Assembly: GCF_000003605.2 (NCBI RefSeq)
Contig: NW_003120932.1
Location: forward strand, 171,137 to 185,097
DNA from: Saccoglossus kowalevskii
Taxonomy: Eukaryota; Hemichordata; Enteropneusta; Harrimaniidae
DNA length: 13,961 bases
Direction of reading: 5' to 3'
In this document: positions 1 to 9,360 of the stretch, piece by piece
Layout of the letters: each line of letters starts with the position of its first letter
Position numbering within the stretch: the first letter of the stretch is position 1
Notes under the pieces: model-generated
Database searches by the model: none
What the model was told of the DNA's origin: nothing
Seen by the model: only the letters and a program-made list of their open reading frames with translations
Translations under genes and position numbers: made by a program

Positions 1-1101
1 AAGGTGTATATATGGGTATGGTCTGCCCTAGCCAGTACAGATCTAGAGGTGTGTATATGGGTATTGTCTGCCCTAGCCAGTACAGATCTAGAGGTGTGTG
101 TAGGGTATGGTATGTAACTAGCCAGTACAGATCTAGAGGTGTATATATGGGTATGGTCTGCCCTAGCTCGTACAAATCTAAAGGTGTATATATGGGTATG
201 GTCTGCCCTAGCCAGTACAGATCTAAAGGTGTATATATGGGTATGGTCTGCCCTAGCCAGTACAGATCTAGAGGTGTGTGTAAGGGGTATGGTATGTAAC
301 TAGCCAGTACAGATCTAGAGGTGTATATATGGGTATGGTCTGCCCTAGCTCGTACAAATCTAGAGGTGTGTATAGGGGTATGGTCTGCCCTAGCCAGTAC
401 AGATCTAGAGATGTATATAGGGGTATTGTCTGTACTAACCAGTACAGATCTAGAGGTGTATATAGGGGTATTGTCTGTACTAACCAGTACAGATCTAGAG
501 GTGTGTATAGGGGTATGGTATGTAACTAGCCAGTACAGATCTAGAGGTGTATATAGGGGTATTGTCTGTACTAGGGAGTACAGATCTAGAGGTGTATATA
601 GGGGTATTGTCTGTACTAACCAGTACAGATCTAGAGGTGTGTATAGGGGTATGGTATGTAACTAGCCAGTACAGATCTAAAGGTGTATATATGGGTATTG
701 TCTGCCCTAGCCAGTACAGATCTAGAGGTGTGTATTTGGCTATTGTCTGCCCTAGCCAGTATAGATCTAGAGGTTTGTATATGGGTATGGTCTGTCCTGG
801 CCTGTACAGTTGTGTATGTCATCTTATATTCGATGTCTGATTGGACAAGATAACTGTTGCATCAAGGAGACCATACCCCTATATACACCGTAAACGGGCA
901 CAATGTAAGTGTAACAATAGACTGTAGCAATTACAGTCTACTTCATCCAATTTCAGATAGACTCATTAAACATTTTAAAACAGTCGCTGAAAACAGCATG
1001 TCCCAATGTTTAGAGTTAATAACTGCATATTTTCTTCTGCAACATCAATTGTAATCAAACAATTTATACTTTTGTTTTCTGGGTTTTTTGTTTGTTTACA
1101 G
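1..1101 (+). other. Last intron of the KCTD9-type gene, 3' part with splice acceptor
   Basis: Everything left of 1102 appears to be intronic. The acceptor is a T-rich tract (about 1072-1099) ending in TTTGTTTACAG at 1101, directly before the coding exon. The open frame that reads through it from 1006 has no family similarity upstream of 1102, which supports the splice site. Apart from the 45-bp array (3-815), I see nothing identifiable between 816 and 1070. The preceding exon lies outside the window. Confidence 0.85.
3..815. repeat. Minisatellite, 45-bp unit, about 18 copies
   Basis: Units begin at 3, 48, 93, 138, 183, 228, 273, 320, 365, 410, 455, 500, 546, 591, 636, 682, 727 and 772. The period is 45 bp, with rare 46-47 bp units caused by extra bases near the GTGTGTAGGG segment. 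Each unit ends in a copy of CCAGTACAGATCTAGAGG or a close variant. Three variants alternate: one with TCTGCCCTAGCCAG, one with TATGTAACTAGCCAG and one with TCTGTACTAACCAG. The array runs off the left edge and decays after about 815. Because 45 is divisible by three, several long repetitive open frames cross it (15-residue period around MGMVCPSQYRSRGVY). They are by-products of the period and I do not call them genes. The array lies in the last intron of KCTD9. Confidence 0.97.
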
Positions 1102-1218
1102 AACTGTAATTTATCTGGTTGTGACCTACAGGAAGCAAATCTACGAGGTGCCAATGTCAAAGGAGCTACATTTGAAGAAATGGTGACGCCATTGCACATG
1201 TCACAGTCTGTTAGATAG
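1102..1218 (+). CDS. KCTD9: KCTD9-type BTB/pentapeptide-repeat protein, terminal exon
   Basis: The exon encodes the last 38 residues and the stop codon TAG. The peptide begins NCNLSGCDLQEANLRGANV and ends TPLHMSQSVR. It shows the A(D/N)LXX rhythm of pentapeptide repeats (NLSGC, DLQEA, NLRGA, NVKGA, TFEEM) and then the short tail typical of animal KCTD9. That tail is extremely conserved; I recall the vertebrate protein as nearly identical here. Family knowledge: KCTD9 has an N-terminal KHA-like region, a BTB/T1 domain that can bind cullin-3, and a C-terminal right-handed quadrilateral beta helix of pentapeptide repeats. It is thought to act as a substrate adaptor for a CUL3 ubiquitin ligase. 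Only the last helix turns are in this window. The frame is phase 0 at the acceptor. No disruption is visible, so the gene looks functional at this end. Confidence 0.95.
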   Translation, partial: NCNLSGCDLQEANLRGANVKGATFEEMVTPLHMSQSVR

Positions 1219-1485
1219 TGCTGCGTATACACACAGCTAATATTTGACATTAAATCTAATGGTGTCACAAACACCATATCATTGCAATATCAACTCTTTT
1301 ATCTGCATTTAATGCGTACCGGGTTAGACCATTTTATATATTTTGCATTCTTTACTACACCTTGAATGAGCTTCTTGAACAGTCAAGATTTGCATAATAT
1401 ATCTTTTAAGTATACAATACGCTCAATGCAAATGCAGTTGAACTGGTTGCAGCTAGAGTTTGGTTGTATGTAAATAAAAGAGGTC
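1219..1485 (+). other. KCTD9: KCTD9 3' UTR (probable)
   Basis: This is AT-rich sequence between the TAG stop and the start of the 62-bp array. It has no competing exon signal. An octamer-like ATTTGCAT sits at 1388-1395, in the transcribed strand and of unknown meaning. The end of the UTR depends on which poly(A) signal is used. Confidence 0.6.
1473..1478 (+). terminator. KCTD9: Candidate poly(A) signal AATAAA
   Basis: A canonical AATAAA lies 255 bp after the KCTD9 stop, followed by GT-rich sequence (GGTCAGGTCAGTATTT) that could serve as the downstream element. An earlier weaker variant, ATTAAA at 1249-1254, could give a much shorter UTR. Cleavage at the AATAAA would fall in the first bases of the following minisatellite. 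Confidence 0.55.
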
Positions 1486-2136
1486 AGGTCAGTATTTATC
1501 TGATCAGGTCACCACTGTGTGAAAATCCATGTCATTGAGGTCACCAGAGGTCAGTATTTAGCTGATCGGGTCACCACTGTGTGAGAAATTCATGTCATTG
1601 AGGTCACCAGAGGTCAGTATTTATCTGTTCATGTCACCACTGTGTGAAAATCCATGTCATTGAGGTCACCAGATGTCAGTATTTCGCTGATCGGGTCACC
1701 ACTCTATGGGACACCTGTGTCATTGGGATCACTAGAGGTCAGTATTTATCTGTTCACATCACCACTGTGTAAAAATCCATGTCATTGAGGTCACCAGTGG
1801 TCAGTATTTCGCTGATCGGGTCACCACTCTGTGGGACACCTGTGTCATTGAGGTCACCAGAGGTCAGTATTTATCTGATCATGTCACCACTGTGTGAAAA
1901 TCCATGTCATTGAGGTCACCAGAGGTCAGTATTTATCTGTTCATGTCAATGTGTGAGAAATTCATGTCATTGAGGTCACCAGTGGTCAGTGTTTATCTGG
2001 TCATGTCACTGTGTGAGAAATTCATGTCATTGAGGTCACCAGAGGTCTGTATTTAGCTGATCAGGTCACCACTGTGTGAGAAATCTATGCCATTGACACT
2101 GTGTGGACCATGCATGTAATTTAGGTCACCAGAAGT
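1486..2136. repeat. Minisatellite, about 62-bp unit, 10 copies, carrying AGGTCA half-sites
   Basis: Units starting with AGGTCAGTATTT or a close variant begin near 1486, 1548, 1611, 1673, 1735, 1797, 1861, 1923, 1983 and 2043. A degenerate tail ends near 2136. Spacing is 60-64 bp. Two subtypes exist: one with ACTGTGTGAAAATCCATG in the middle and one with ACTCTGTGGGACACCTGTG (near 1700 and 1830). Units near 1940 and 2000 have lost a few bases. At each junction, AGGTCA, CCAG and AGGTCA follow one another; four junctions are perfect (1538-1553, 1601-1616, 1851-1866, 1913-1928) and most others differ by one base. Another copy, (A/G)GGTCACC, sits mid-unit. There is no coding potential. Confidence 0.96.
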
Positions 2137-2149
2137 CAGACTACCAATT

Positions 2150-2370
2150 GACATTGCACCAAGGTGTAAATATATAATATAGTGGTGTAATGGTATAGAA
2201 TAGTGGTATAAATGTAATGTATTGTACCAGAGTGATTATATGCGGGAAAAGTGTGTAATAGTGGTGTTAAGTAGAAGGGTATAAATACAATACAGAATGA
2301 TATTAACTAGTAGTGTGAATTTATATTATGCAGATAGTGGTATAAAGGAATTATTACTAAGGTATAGTTG
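2150..2370. repeat. Degenerate AT-rich repeat region (AGTGGTATAAA-like)
   Basis: Short related strings recur irregularly: ATAGTGGTGTAATGG, ATAGTGGTATAAATG, AATAGTGGTGTTAAG and ATAGTGGTATAAAGG. They look like the remains of an old simple tandem repeat beside the 62-bp array. The period is not constant and the boundaries are approximate. Confidence 0.5.
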
Positions 2371-4500
2371 TATCAAATAGTCTTCCACTGACAGAAGAGT
2401 GATTTACAGACTAGGACATGCTTTATTTAAATAATATATCAGAATAAGGAAGCATTTTATTTGTTAATGGAAATTTAACAAAAAACAACCAGATGTATTT
2501 AAAAAAATAGATAAACCACCCCTTATTTTCTTTTAAATTATGAATACACAATTTTAGGAGTTTTCTTGTAGTACGAGGCCTTAAAGGTTTGTGTTGTTGG
2601 CATTGATAACAAAGAAATAAAGCTTGTGTTTCAGATTAAATACTAAGTCATCTTTGTTTTCAAACTTTTTGTGTCGTACAACAAATTATGATTCCTGCTA
2701 ACTCTCTTAAAACACGTTATTTCATAATTTGCAAGTTCAGTTGCTGAAATACTGTAAATGTGTTTTCCAGATTGTTGACACCGAGGGCGCTTTGTATCTG
2801 CGAGATGTTCCTCTTTGTGGCTTAAACGTAAATAATTCCTCGTACTGTTTATATTATATGTATATCCCACATTTTTTATTTCTTCACAAGTGTAGACAAA
2901 TGTTGCATAGTTTCTTTAAGACAGAATGACACGGCTGGGTTTGAGTCGCTGTTTGTGTTTACCATGCAACTTTGAAGGAAATCGCTGAGCAAATTATTTT
3001 AATATGCAACGTTTTTTTGGCAATAAGCTTTTTATTGTAATGAAACATCCTACATACCTTGTAAAATTGTCAGTATTTTGCTCACACACGTAAGTTAATT
3101 AAACTAATTGCTCTTTAGTTTGCCTATTGACAATTGTCACGCAATTCAAAATTGAATATGTCCTTGAATCAAAATTGCTGCTCAGGAAATTGCGTATAAT
3201 TAAATTTTAATTAACTAATATCTTAACTTAATTCTTACAATTCATTGCTTATGTTTTATTCGCAATACTTATCATAATGACATTAATATATACTCTCATC
3301 AAAATAAAATAAAACTGGATTTTTTTTATTTATTATTATTATTCCCATCGATTTCGTTTGATATTTTTTGAGATATCTAGACAAGCATTTTCTAAACCTA
3401 ACTCACTTAATCAGGACTATTTGCCGTCCTTTTCTCGTTTAACGTTTCCAGTTATTATAATTATACATGAATGAATTTGTACGGCTAATATAAACAGCAA
3501 ATGGGTCATCGAAGTGAAAACGCAACTAACACAAATACATGAAATTGTAATTATAAACACTGGTTCAACAAAATTGAAAACTAAAACACTAGTTGAAAAG
3601 AGGACGTATGACCTATGTAATACCGGAAAAATTGAAGATTGAATTCAATCTAATAATGTCATGTTCAAAGTATTAGTAACAAAGAACGTTTTTAGTTGTG
3701 GATATGAACCTTGTAATTTGTGTCCACTTTTTTATCTTCCATTGTTATTCATTTTGTTATTGTTTAATATGTAGTTGTTAGTGGCCTTACTGTTGTACAT
3801 ACACAGTCAGTGTTGTGTCAAAAAATAAATTGTCAATATATACAGTAGATATATCCACTATATCATAGTTTTAAAACAGCGTCACTATTGAGAATTGATA
3901 AGATTTATCACTTTCCACACCGTACTGGATTTGAAGATTACTATTCAGTACGTCCTTGTTATTTGTTATCTTGGACAACGATACTCGTTGGCAGCTGAGT
4001 GAACAAACTGATCCTGCATCCGTGTAACATTTGTTATTCGGTGGTGAATTAATTTAATCGCCGCTTTAATCTCGGGATTCATGAATCAAATTGTGTAGCA
4101 GTGAAAATTTCCTTCACTTATATCCTGGCAACCAAAAGCTCAAAATCGGTCTCTCTACACTGAGAGATTGTTTTAAAATAAACCATCGCACAATACGTGC
4201 TTAAAGTAATAGTAATATCAATTAAATCGCATCTTTATTTGGGTTCTCGATTAAGCTGTCAATATATTTATCATTTATCTAGATCTTCCCAAGACTTCTG
4301 TTCAATCGACTAAGACTTCAGTTTATCGCTGTGTACCGTGATGAAATTGTATTATCGTCATTACTCGACAGAGATATGTTGCTATTTCAGCGGGTTTAGC
4401 AGTTCTTATTTTATCAGCTGCCGTAAAGAAAATATTGAAACATGATATGAAAATTATCCAGTAATTTTATCATTCGTAAAATAATTTCAAGTACTTGGCT
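2371..4500. other. AT-rich noncoding stretch, no recognised gene
   Basis: I find no family-recognisable reading frame on either strand here. It contains simple A/T tracts (TTTATTATTATTATT near 3328-3342), a 12-bp perfect palindrome TGACAATTGTCA at 3128-3139 and the weak exon candidate at 2771-2827. Most of it is probably intergenic between KCTD9 and the next gene. Confidence 0.6.
2771..2827 (+). other. Weak candidate internal exon (57 nt, 19 codons)
   Basis: The segment is bounded by TGTTTTCCAG on the left and by GTAAAT (an acceptable donor) on the right. It has a branch-point-like CTGAAAT about 25 bp upstream of the acceptor. Its length is a multiple of three, and the open frame reads IVDTEGALYLRDVPLCGLN. 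It is richer in G+C than the DNA around it. I do not recognise the peptide, and short intervals with chance splice signals are common in AT-rich DNA. It may equally be nothing. Confidence 0.15.
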
Positions 4501-4570
4501 GTAACGGACCACACTCTGCGCCGGCTATGCCCGATAACAACAGTTCGCTGGAAACCGATGAATCTTTTAA

Positions 4571-4798
4571 CAGTCGCGCTGTTTGGGTGTCAGCATAGTA
4601 CTTAGAAGGGCTTTCCAAGGTGTATGTGGTGTAAGCAACATTTCTTTATATAAGAATGTAGATCTGTCTGTACCTTTGAGAAAATACAAAGTACGTTGTG
4701 GTAGGTCCATTTCCGGTTTACAATTGGGATCTAGTTTACATGGCAGTGCCATAGAAACCACGTTCATTTTAAGACGTGTATTAATTGAAGAATTGTGA
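4571..4798 (+). other. Unassigned stretch open on both strands
   Basis: The + frame is open from 4571 to the TGA at 4796-4798 but has no early ATG. It contains SNISLYKNVDLSVPLRKYK. The minus strand has a true ATG at 4767 and runs to a TAA at 4567 (66 codons; MNVVSMALPCKLDPNCKPEM at its start). A separate 23-codon ATG frame (4527-4598, MPDNNSSLETDESFNSRAVW) overlaps the left edge. Base composition is more balanced and CpG-richer than in the flanks. I recognise no family on either strand. It could be an exon, a transposon fragment or chance. Confidence 0.15.
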
Positions 4799-6950
4799 AA
4801 TTCTTAAAATTGTATTATCGAATATATTTTGTATGTAGTATATGAATTCGTAAGATATCCGGTTCAGAAGTTGTTTGTAAATAACCGAACAATATTTTAA
4901 CTAAGTTTTAAAAATAATATAATTTTTCTAAATAACGAACGACTACGCAACCAAAGTTGTCTATTTTGAACGACATTACTACACCAACAACGTCAATTTG
5001 GCAGAAGCTTTTCGTCAATATAAACTGCGAATTAATGAATGGTGTATTCTGCACTGTAATTTAAAACCATCATTCATATATACGATTCGCTTCAACTAAA
5101 TTGATGACGTTTTGATTTCATAATTTAGGGTTTAAAACCTCAAAACGTTTATTGCATTGGATAACGCAAATGTACGGAGACGTCTGTGATACAGTCCTAT
5201 CCGATATAAAATATTGAGGCCATAGCTCTTATATGTGAACATTAACCTTTTAAAAACGGTTTCGTAAAAACAATACTCGAAATATTGGTAACCAATGAAG
5301 ATTTTAAAGAGCAGGTCTCGCTTACGAAATAGTACGCAGAATTTTGAATGCTCGGACCCAGGATGACCTGTTAGTGCCTGGGTTTGTGCGCTTGGATAGA
5401 ATAGCAATTACGTTGTCTGTTTGTTTGTTACGTCAAATCAGTCATGTATGTCTTTATGTTTTATCACCTTTGGCATAGGTACACATGTCACTGGCGACGG
5501 TAAAACTGAATCGTTGTTGTTCTGTTATGCAAATGAGGGACAGAGTGCACTGCATTAAGGGTGTGTTGACCGCATTGAAACGATATGAATCGCAAGTAGT
5601 TCAATAAAAGTGACCACAAAATGAAAATATATCCAGTTTGAAGTGGGATCTTGTAAAAAATCGGTGAGTGTCAACTTTTTTACAAACGAGTAAATTATAA
5701 CATAGTTAATGTGTTCACTGATATTTACAGGTCGCATGCGATAATAATAACTTTGTCGTGATCTATTTGTATGTTATTCCATAGCGTATATGGACATACA
5801 CACTACTGTACGGTTACTTATACTAAATACTCGAAACACCCGTTTAATACTCAGAATAACGCACACCGAATTTGAGTCGTCGCATTTGCGATTTAACGAT
5901 CGGCAATTCACTCGTATAATAAACAGTGTTGGCATTGACAACTGTTCAGCACAACGTCCAGCAGTACCCAACTGCACTACTGCGTATTTCAACGCGTCCC
6001 AACATAGGCGTATTGACCAAATCATCCAAGTTGACTTTGTTTACTTGTTGTGACTTGTTTTGCTCCAATTCGTGTAAGGTCATAGTTCAACTATATGTAT
6101 ACCACGGGTAAAGAACCTTTAATGTTTCGAAACGAAGTGACGTTGTTAAAAAATAAACACTTAAAGTTATTGGGTCACTCGTGTGTTTCAATAGAACGTT
6201 AGTGGTTAATATATTGAGGATCCTCCGAGGTAACGTCACTTAAACCATTAAATTTTCACTTTAATTTAAATGTTATGTCAACTTCACGCCTCCTGGGTAC
6301 GAGAATATGTGTCCCGTGAAAATAAAGCGATTTAATATTTCTCGTTTTAATAACATTCAAGTTAGTTTTGAATCTCTAATATTACGATGCGTTCGCCGTA
6401 AAATATATATATCCTGTAATCCACCGACTGTGCATAACACTATATACGATAGAGGGGATATAGAGTATTCGGCTGACAAAGTAATCGCGATCAGACGGGA
6501 TTTTGCAGTCACACCGCGTGAATTCTCATCCGGATACTAGTATCCCTTCCCGAATAGATAACTCCCATGTTTGCCATCATCCCCATAGAGTACACACAAA
6601 CAAGTTGTAATATTCGAGGTTGGGTTGCACATGACACAATTTCACTGGTCTGTCCATATTTTGTCCTTCCTTACGCTGCAGCAAACCAGTTATTATTATT
6701 ATGGGAATATTGAAATGCGTTGATTATTAACTTGAAATCCTAGATTTACAGATCTTAATTCTGTATCGTGTCTTGTGTTGAAAACACCGTCACGAGCATC
6801 GTGTCATTTTATATTGTGATTTGAAATTTTCGGAAATAAATTATTCCATCGCTGAGAAGAAACAGGCATAGTATGTTTTTCATTTTCAAAAACGACCGCG
6901 CAACACATACTCTTAATTCAATAATGACAAAACATTTGTGAAAAGAAGTA
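4799..6950. other. Noncoding stretch, no recognised gene
   Basis: Several open frames of 60-90 codons occur (5132-5407 minus, 5790-6053 plus, 6307-6540 plus), often overlapping on both strands. None shows a domain, a conserved motif or convincing splice context. A perfect POU octamer, ATGCAAAT, is at 5527-5534. The 6307-6540 frame (77 codons, ATG start) is the cleanest but is unrecognised. I treat the whole stretch as intergenic. Confidence 0.5.
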
Positions 6951-7012
6951 ATCTAGACTGACAAGTAATCAGTGTTCTGCGTTGGCAAATATTCTGGATT
7001 GTCTGGTCTTGC

Positions 7013-7287
7013 AAGTAATCTGGACTGGCAAGTAATCTGGATTAGCAAGTAATTTGGATTAGCAAGTAATCTGCATTAGCAAGTACTCTGGACTGACAAG
7101 TAATCTGGATTGGAAAGTAATCTGGATTAGCTAGTAATCTGGACCGGCAAGTAATTAAGATTGGCAAGTAATTAGAATTAGAAATTAATCAGGATTGACC
7201 AGTAGTCTGGATTAGCAAGCAATCTGGATTAGCAAGTACTTTGGACTGGCAAGTAGTCTGGATTGACAAGTAATCTGAATTGACAGG
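7013..7287. repeat. Tandem array, 17-bp unit, 16 copies without indels
   Basis: The unit is AAGTAATCTGGATTAGC. Copies begin at 7013 and every 17 bp up to 7268, with a partial copy from 7285. The register never slips although many copies carry substitutions (for example GATTGAC, GACTGGC or AATTAGAATTAGA variants). Degenerate copies extend left to about 6960. A reverse-strand open frame at 7189-7377 crosses it only because of the repeat. Confidence 0.95.
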
Positions 7288-8480
7288 TCGTGCCATTTGT
7301 TGTAGATGAGCGTCACTTATGTGTTGAGTTGGTTGTATCTCTCTACCTACCGCCCTCTTATTTAAAACTTGATGCATTAGTTTGTTTATTTATTTGCAGC
7401 CTGCATTAATGTCACGATGCTCTTCTCTGTGGGGTGTCACTGTGTGCGGCTGCATATTTAAATGTCCCTGTCTAGCCACTTAAGCTACCGTCACTGGAAT
7501 TATCAGAATTCATTGGCTTAGATCTAAAATGTATTCTCCGTATAGCTAAAGTCTGCAATTTTTATAAGCAGGTTTGGATCTAATACGTTGCCGTGGAATG
7601 TATGAAAGAAAATGGCATTTGTAATTGGTCGTTGACCGAATGTAAACATCAACAAGTAAACCATTCGAACTGAGGCTACTTTAAGCATCGGGACAATTCT
7701 AATCGACAGTTGGATGTTGAATTGTTTTTTTTTGTAGAAACAAAACTGCTATTAATTTTCTCTCCATATAATGATGAGAGTCCTTTTAATTTTGAAAGCA
7801 AAGTTTGTTTGTTTGTTTGTTTTTTGCAAAAGTCATTATTATCTGTGCTGACAATTTCTATTGCATATAACTTGTATTTAGAAATGTGTGTAGTACTGCC
7901 ACGTGTATTATGTTTATTTTTATTACTACTACTGATTAATTAGTGTAACCGACGTCATAATTAATGTTACTGAATTCCCTTAATGTCTACTTGTGTATAC
8001 ACTAAATCTGTAAAGCTGTGACAGTCTTGTAAGATAATAACTTAACTTGTGTCATATTCGCAGCATAGTGTGGATATTTTGTGGGACACAGTCGTCTTCA
8101 AGACGCATTTTTGTAAGATATCGGAGTCAATAATGCTACACATTTTTGTAAAGAAACATGAGGTAATATAAAAACAAATAGTGAAGCAGCTAAAACCCCT
8201 TTAATAATGTGGTAGTTTATTCCAAGCTCTACTGTTTTGCTGGGAAGTTCTTCCTAAGTTGAAGACATACACGGTTTGTTGGTAACTCGTAGATTGTACG
8301 TTCAAATAGTGTGTACGACATAGCATTGGGTCAACATATGTGTAGTCAGTCTAGCATTTTATAATGTTAATCATCTCAATTAAATCACCATGTAAGCAGT
8401 TGTCCTTCGATCAGTTCATTGCCCTAATATGAACACTGTGCCTGTATACAATAGTTCAAGTAAATGTGAACTAATGAAGC
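7288..8480. other. Noncoding stretch with one weak splice-acceptor candidate
   Basis: There is no recognised gene. A strong-looking acceptor, TTTGTTTATTTATTTGCAG, ends at 7399 and is followed by more G+C-rich sequence that stays open to 7475 in one frame (containing MSRCSSLWGVTVCGCIFKCP). No matching donor stands out. Forkhead-like TGTAAACA (7641-7648) and AGTAAACC lie a few bases apart. A TTTG run is near 7805-7822, and a leucine-rich frame at 7710-7943 is low-complexity and unconvincing. Confidence 0.45.
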
Positions 8481-8660
8481 ATGGAGCGATATAATGACAT
8501 CAGCAATTCTACTAGTGATAGCACGTTTGATAAGGATAAATTACGTTATAGTATAGTATACGGCTCTAGTCCGCGTAATCGATCAAAACGCTTTGGAACG
8601 GAGAATCAGAAAGAATGTTCTGTTTACGAGAAAGACAATTATATGCAATATTTTTATTAA
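8481..8660 (+). CDS. Possible small ORF, 59 codons, unknown
   Basis: An ATG in good start context (AGCATGG: A at -3, G at +4) opens a 59-codon frame ending in TAA. The peptide is hydrophilic and mixed in composition, beginning MERYNDISNSTSDSTFDKDK and containing a basic patch around SSPRNRSKRFG. It has no signal peptide or membrane segment. It looks less like translated AT-rich noise than other frames nearby, but I recognise no family. It is 216 bp left of an RFX-like X-box and about 0.9 kb before the SLC23 start codon. It could be a small protein, a first exon with an unseen donor, or chance. Confidence 0.25.
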   Translation: MERYNDISNSTSDSTFDKDKLRYSIVYGSSPRNRSKRFGTENQKECSVYEKDNYMQYFY

Positions 8661-8875
8661 TTCGTACCACATTGGCAATATTTTGATTCTTAAATAATTA
8701 TATGTCCAAATTTCGACGAAAGGTTTTTATTGGTTCCGAAACGTAAGCAAAATTGTTATAGATACATAACTATTGCTTTCTGAGTGAAAACTTTTGGAAG
8801 ATTTGATTTATTGTGTATTTGATGTGCAAATCACGTATCTTCTTTTTGAAGAATATTTGATATCCTTTTCTGATT

Positions 8876-8888
8876 GTTGCCTAGCAAC
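8876..8888. promoter_or_regulatory. RFX-type X-box palindrome
   Basis: GTTGCCTAGCAAC is a perfect inverted repeat of GTTGC around a 3-bp centre. RFX transcription factors bind paired GTTGC half-sites. The commonest form, GTTGCCATGGCAAC, has one more base between the arms, and shorter-spaced sites are known for RFX1/EF-C. It lies 35 bp before an ATG-started candidate exon and about 690 bp before the SLC23 start codon. Occupancy cannot be judged from sequence. Confidence 0.5.
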
Positions 8889-8922
8889 ACCGAACTGACA
8901 TTTTAGTTTTCCCCTTATTACA

Positions 8923-8977
8923 ATGTGCGTTACTGATGGTTATCTACCGGTACGCCGTGGGCCATGCTATTCAACAG
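8923..8977 (+). other. Candidate short first exon after the X-box
   Basis: An ATG with A at -3 begins the frame MCVTDGYLPVRRGPCYST. It reaches a good donor, CAACAG|GTAGTT, at 8977/8978 in phase 1. Read past the donor, the frame stops two codons later, as expected at an exon-intron edge. The segment is richer in G+C than its flanks. It may be the first coding exon of an unrecognised gene, a 5' exon of the SLC23 transcript, or chance. I recognise no family. Confidence 0.2.
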
Positions 8978-9354
8978 GTAGTTGACCCTATTACGTATCA
9001 GCAGTCAAATAACATAGCAGTGATATAATACGTAGATTGTGAAAACCTGTTAAACATCTGCCTTCTGCGTAGTTTCGCGAAAAGAAAACAGTTTTAACCA
9101 TATATCTTGGGGGGTTAGCGTATCGTGCTGTCAACGCTGTACACGAGCATTAAAGCGAAGATCGCCACAGTGACCTCGATTCTACCGCTGAAAACGGTAA
9201 CGTGGTTTTCAAGTCTAGTTATGTTTGCAACTCTCTCACATTAATCACCATACCACGCCAAATATGTAGATAAGATAGTAGAAGGCGTTTGTTTTTAACC
9301 ACAGCTAAACCTCGATACTTCACGCGTGGTTACCGGCTCGCGTTGTTTTAACTG

Positions 9355-9360
9355 TATATA
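9355..9360 (+). promoter_or_regulatory. TATA-like box upstream of the SLC23 first coding exon
   Basis: TATATA in the context AACTGTATATAGCCCC stands out from the CpG-containing sequence around it. A start about 30 bp downstream would give a 5' leader of roughly 190 bp with no intron. An upstream noncoding exon is an equally good alternative, so this is only a plausible core promoter. Confidence 0.3.

Noticed and set aside
12-840. Several open frames encoding 15-residue repeats such as MGMVCPSQYRSRGVY
   Set aside because: They arise because the 45-bp unit is a multiple of three. They occur in several frames at once and are interrupted by the in-array TAACTAG variant.
1006-1101. Upstream in-frame extension of the KCTD9 exon from ATG at 1006
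   Set aside because: It crosses a clear T-rich acceptor (TTTGTTTACAG). Similarity to KCTD9 begins exactly at 1102, and the upstream peptide is unrelated.
5790-6111. Overlapping 60-87-codon frames on both strands
   Set aside because: No domain, no splice or start context, and frames open on both strands at once, as expected by chance.
7710-7943. 77-codon Leu/Phe-rich frame that looks like a membrane peptide
   Set aside because: It derives from T-rich low-complexity DNA, including a TTTG run. Hydrophobicity follows from composition.
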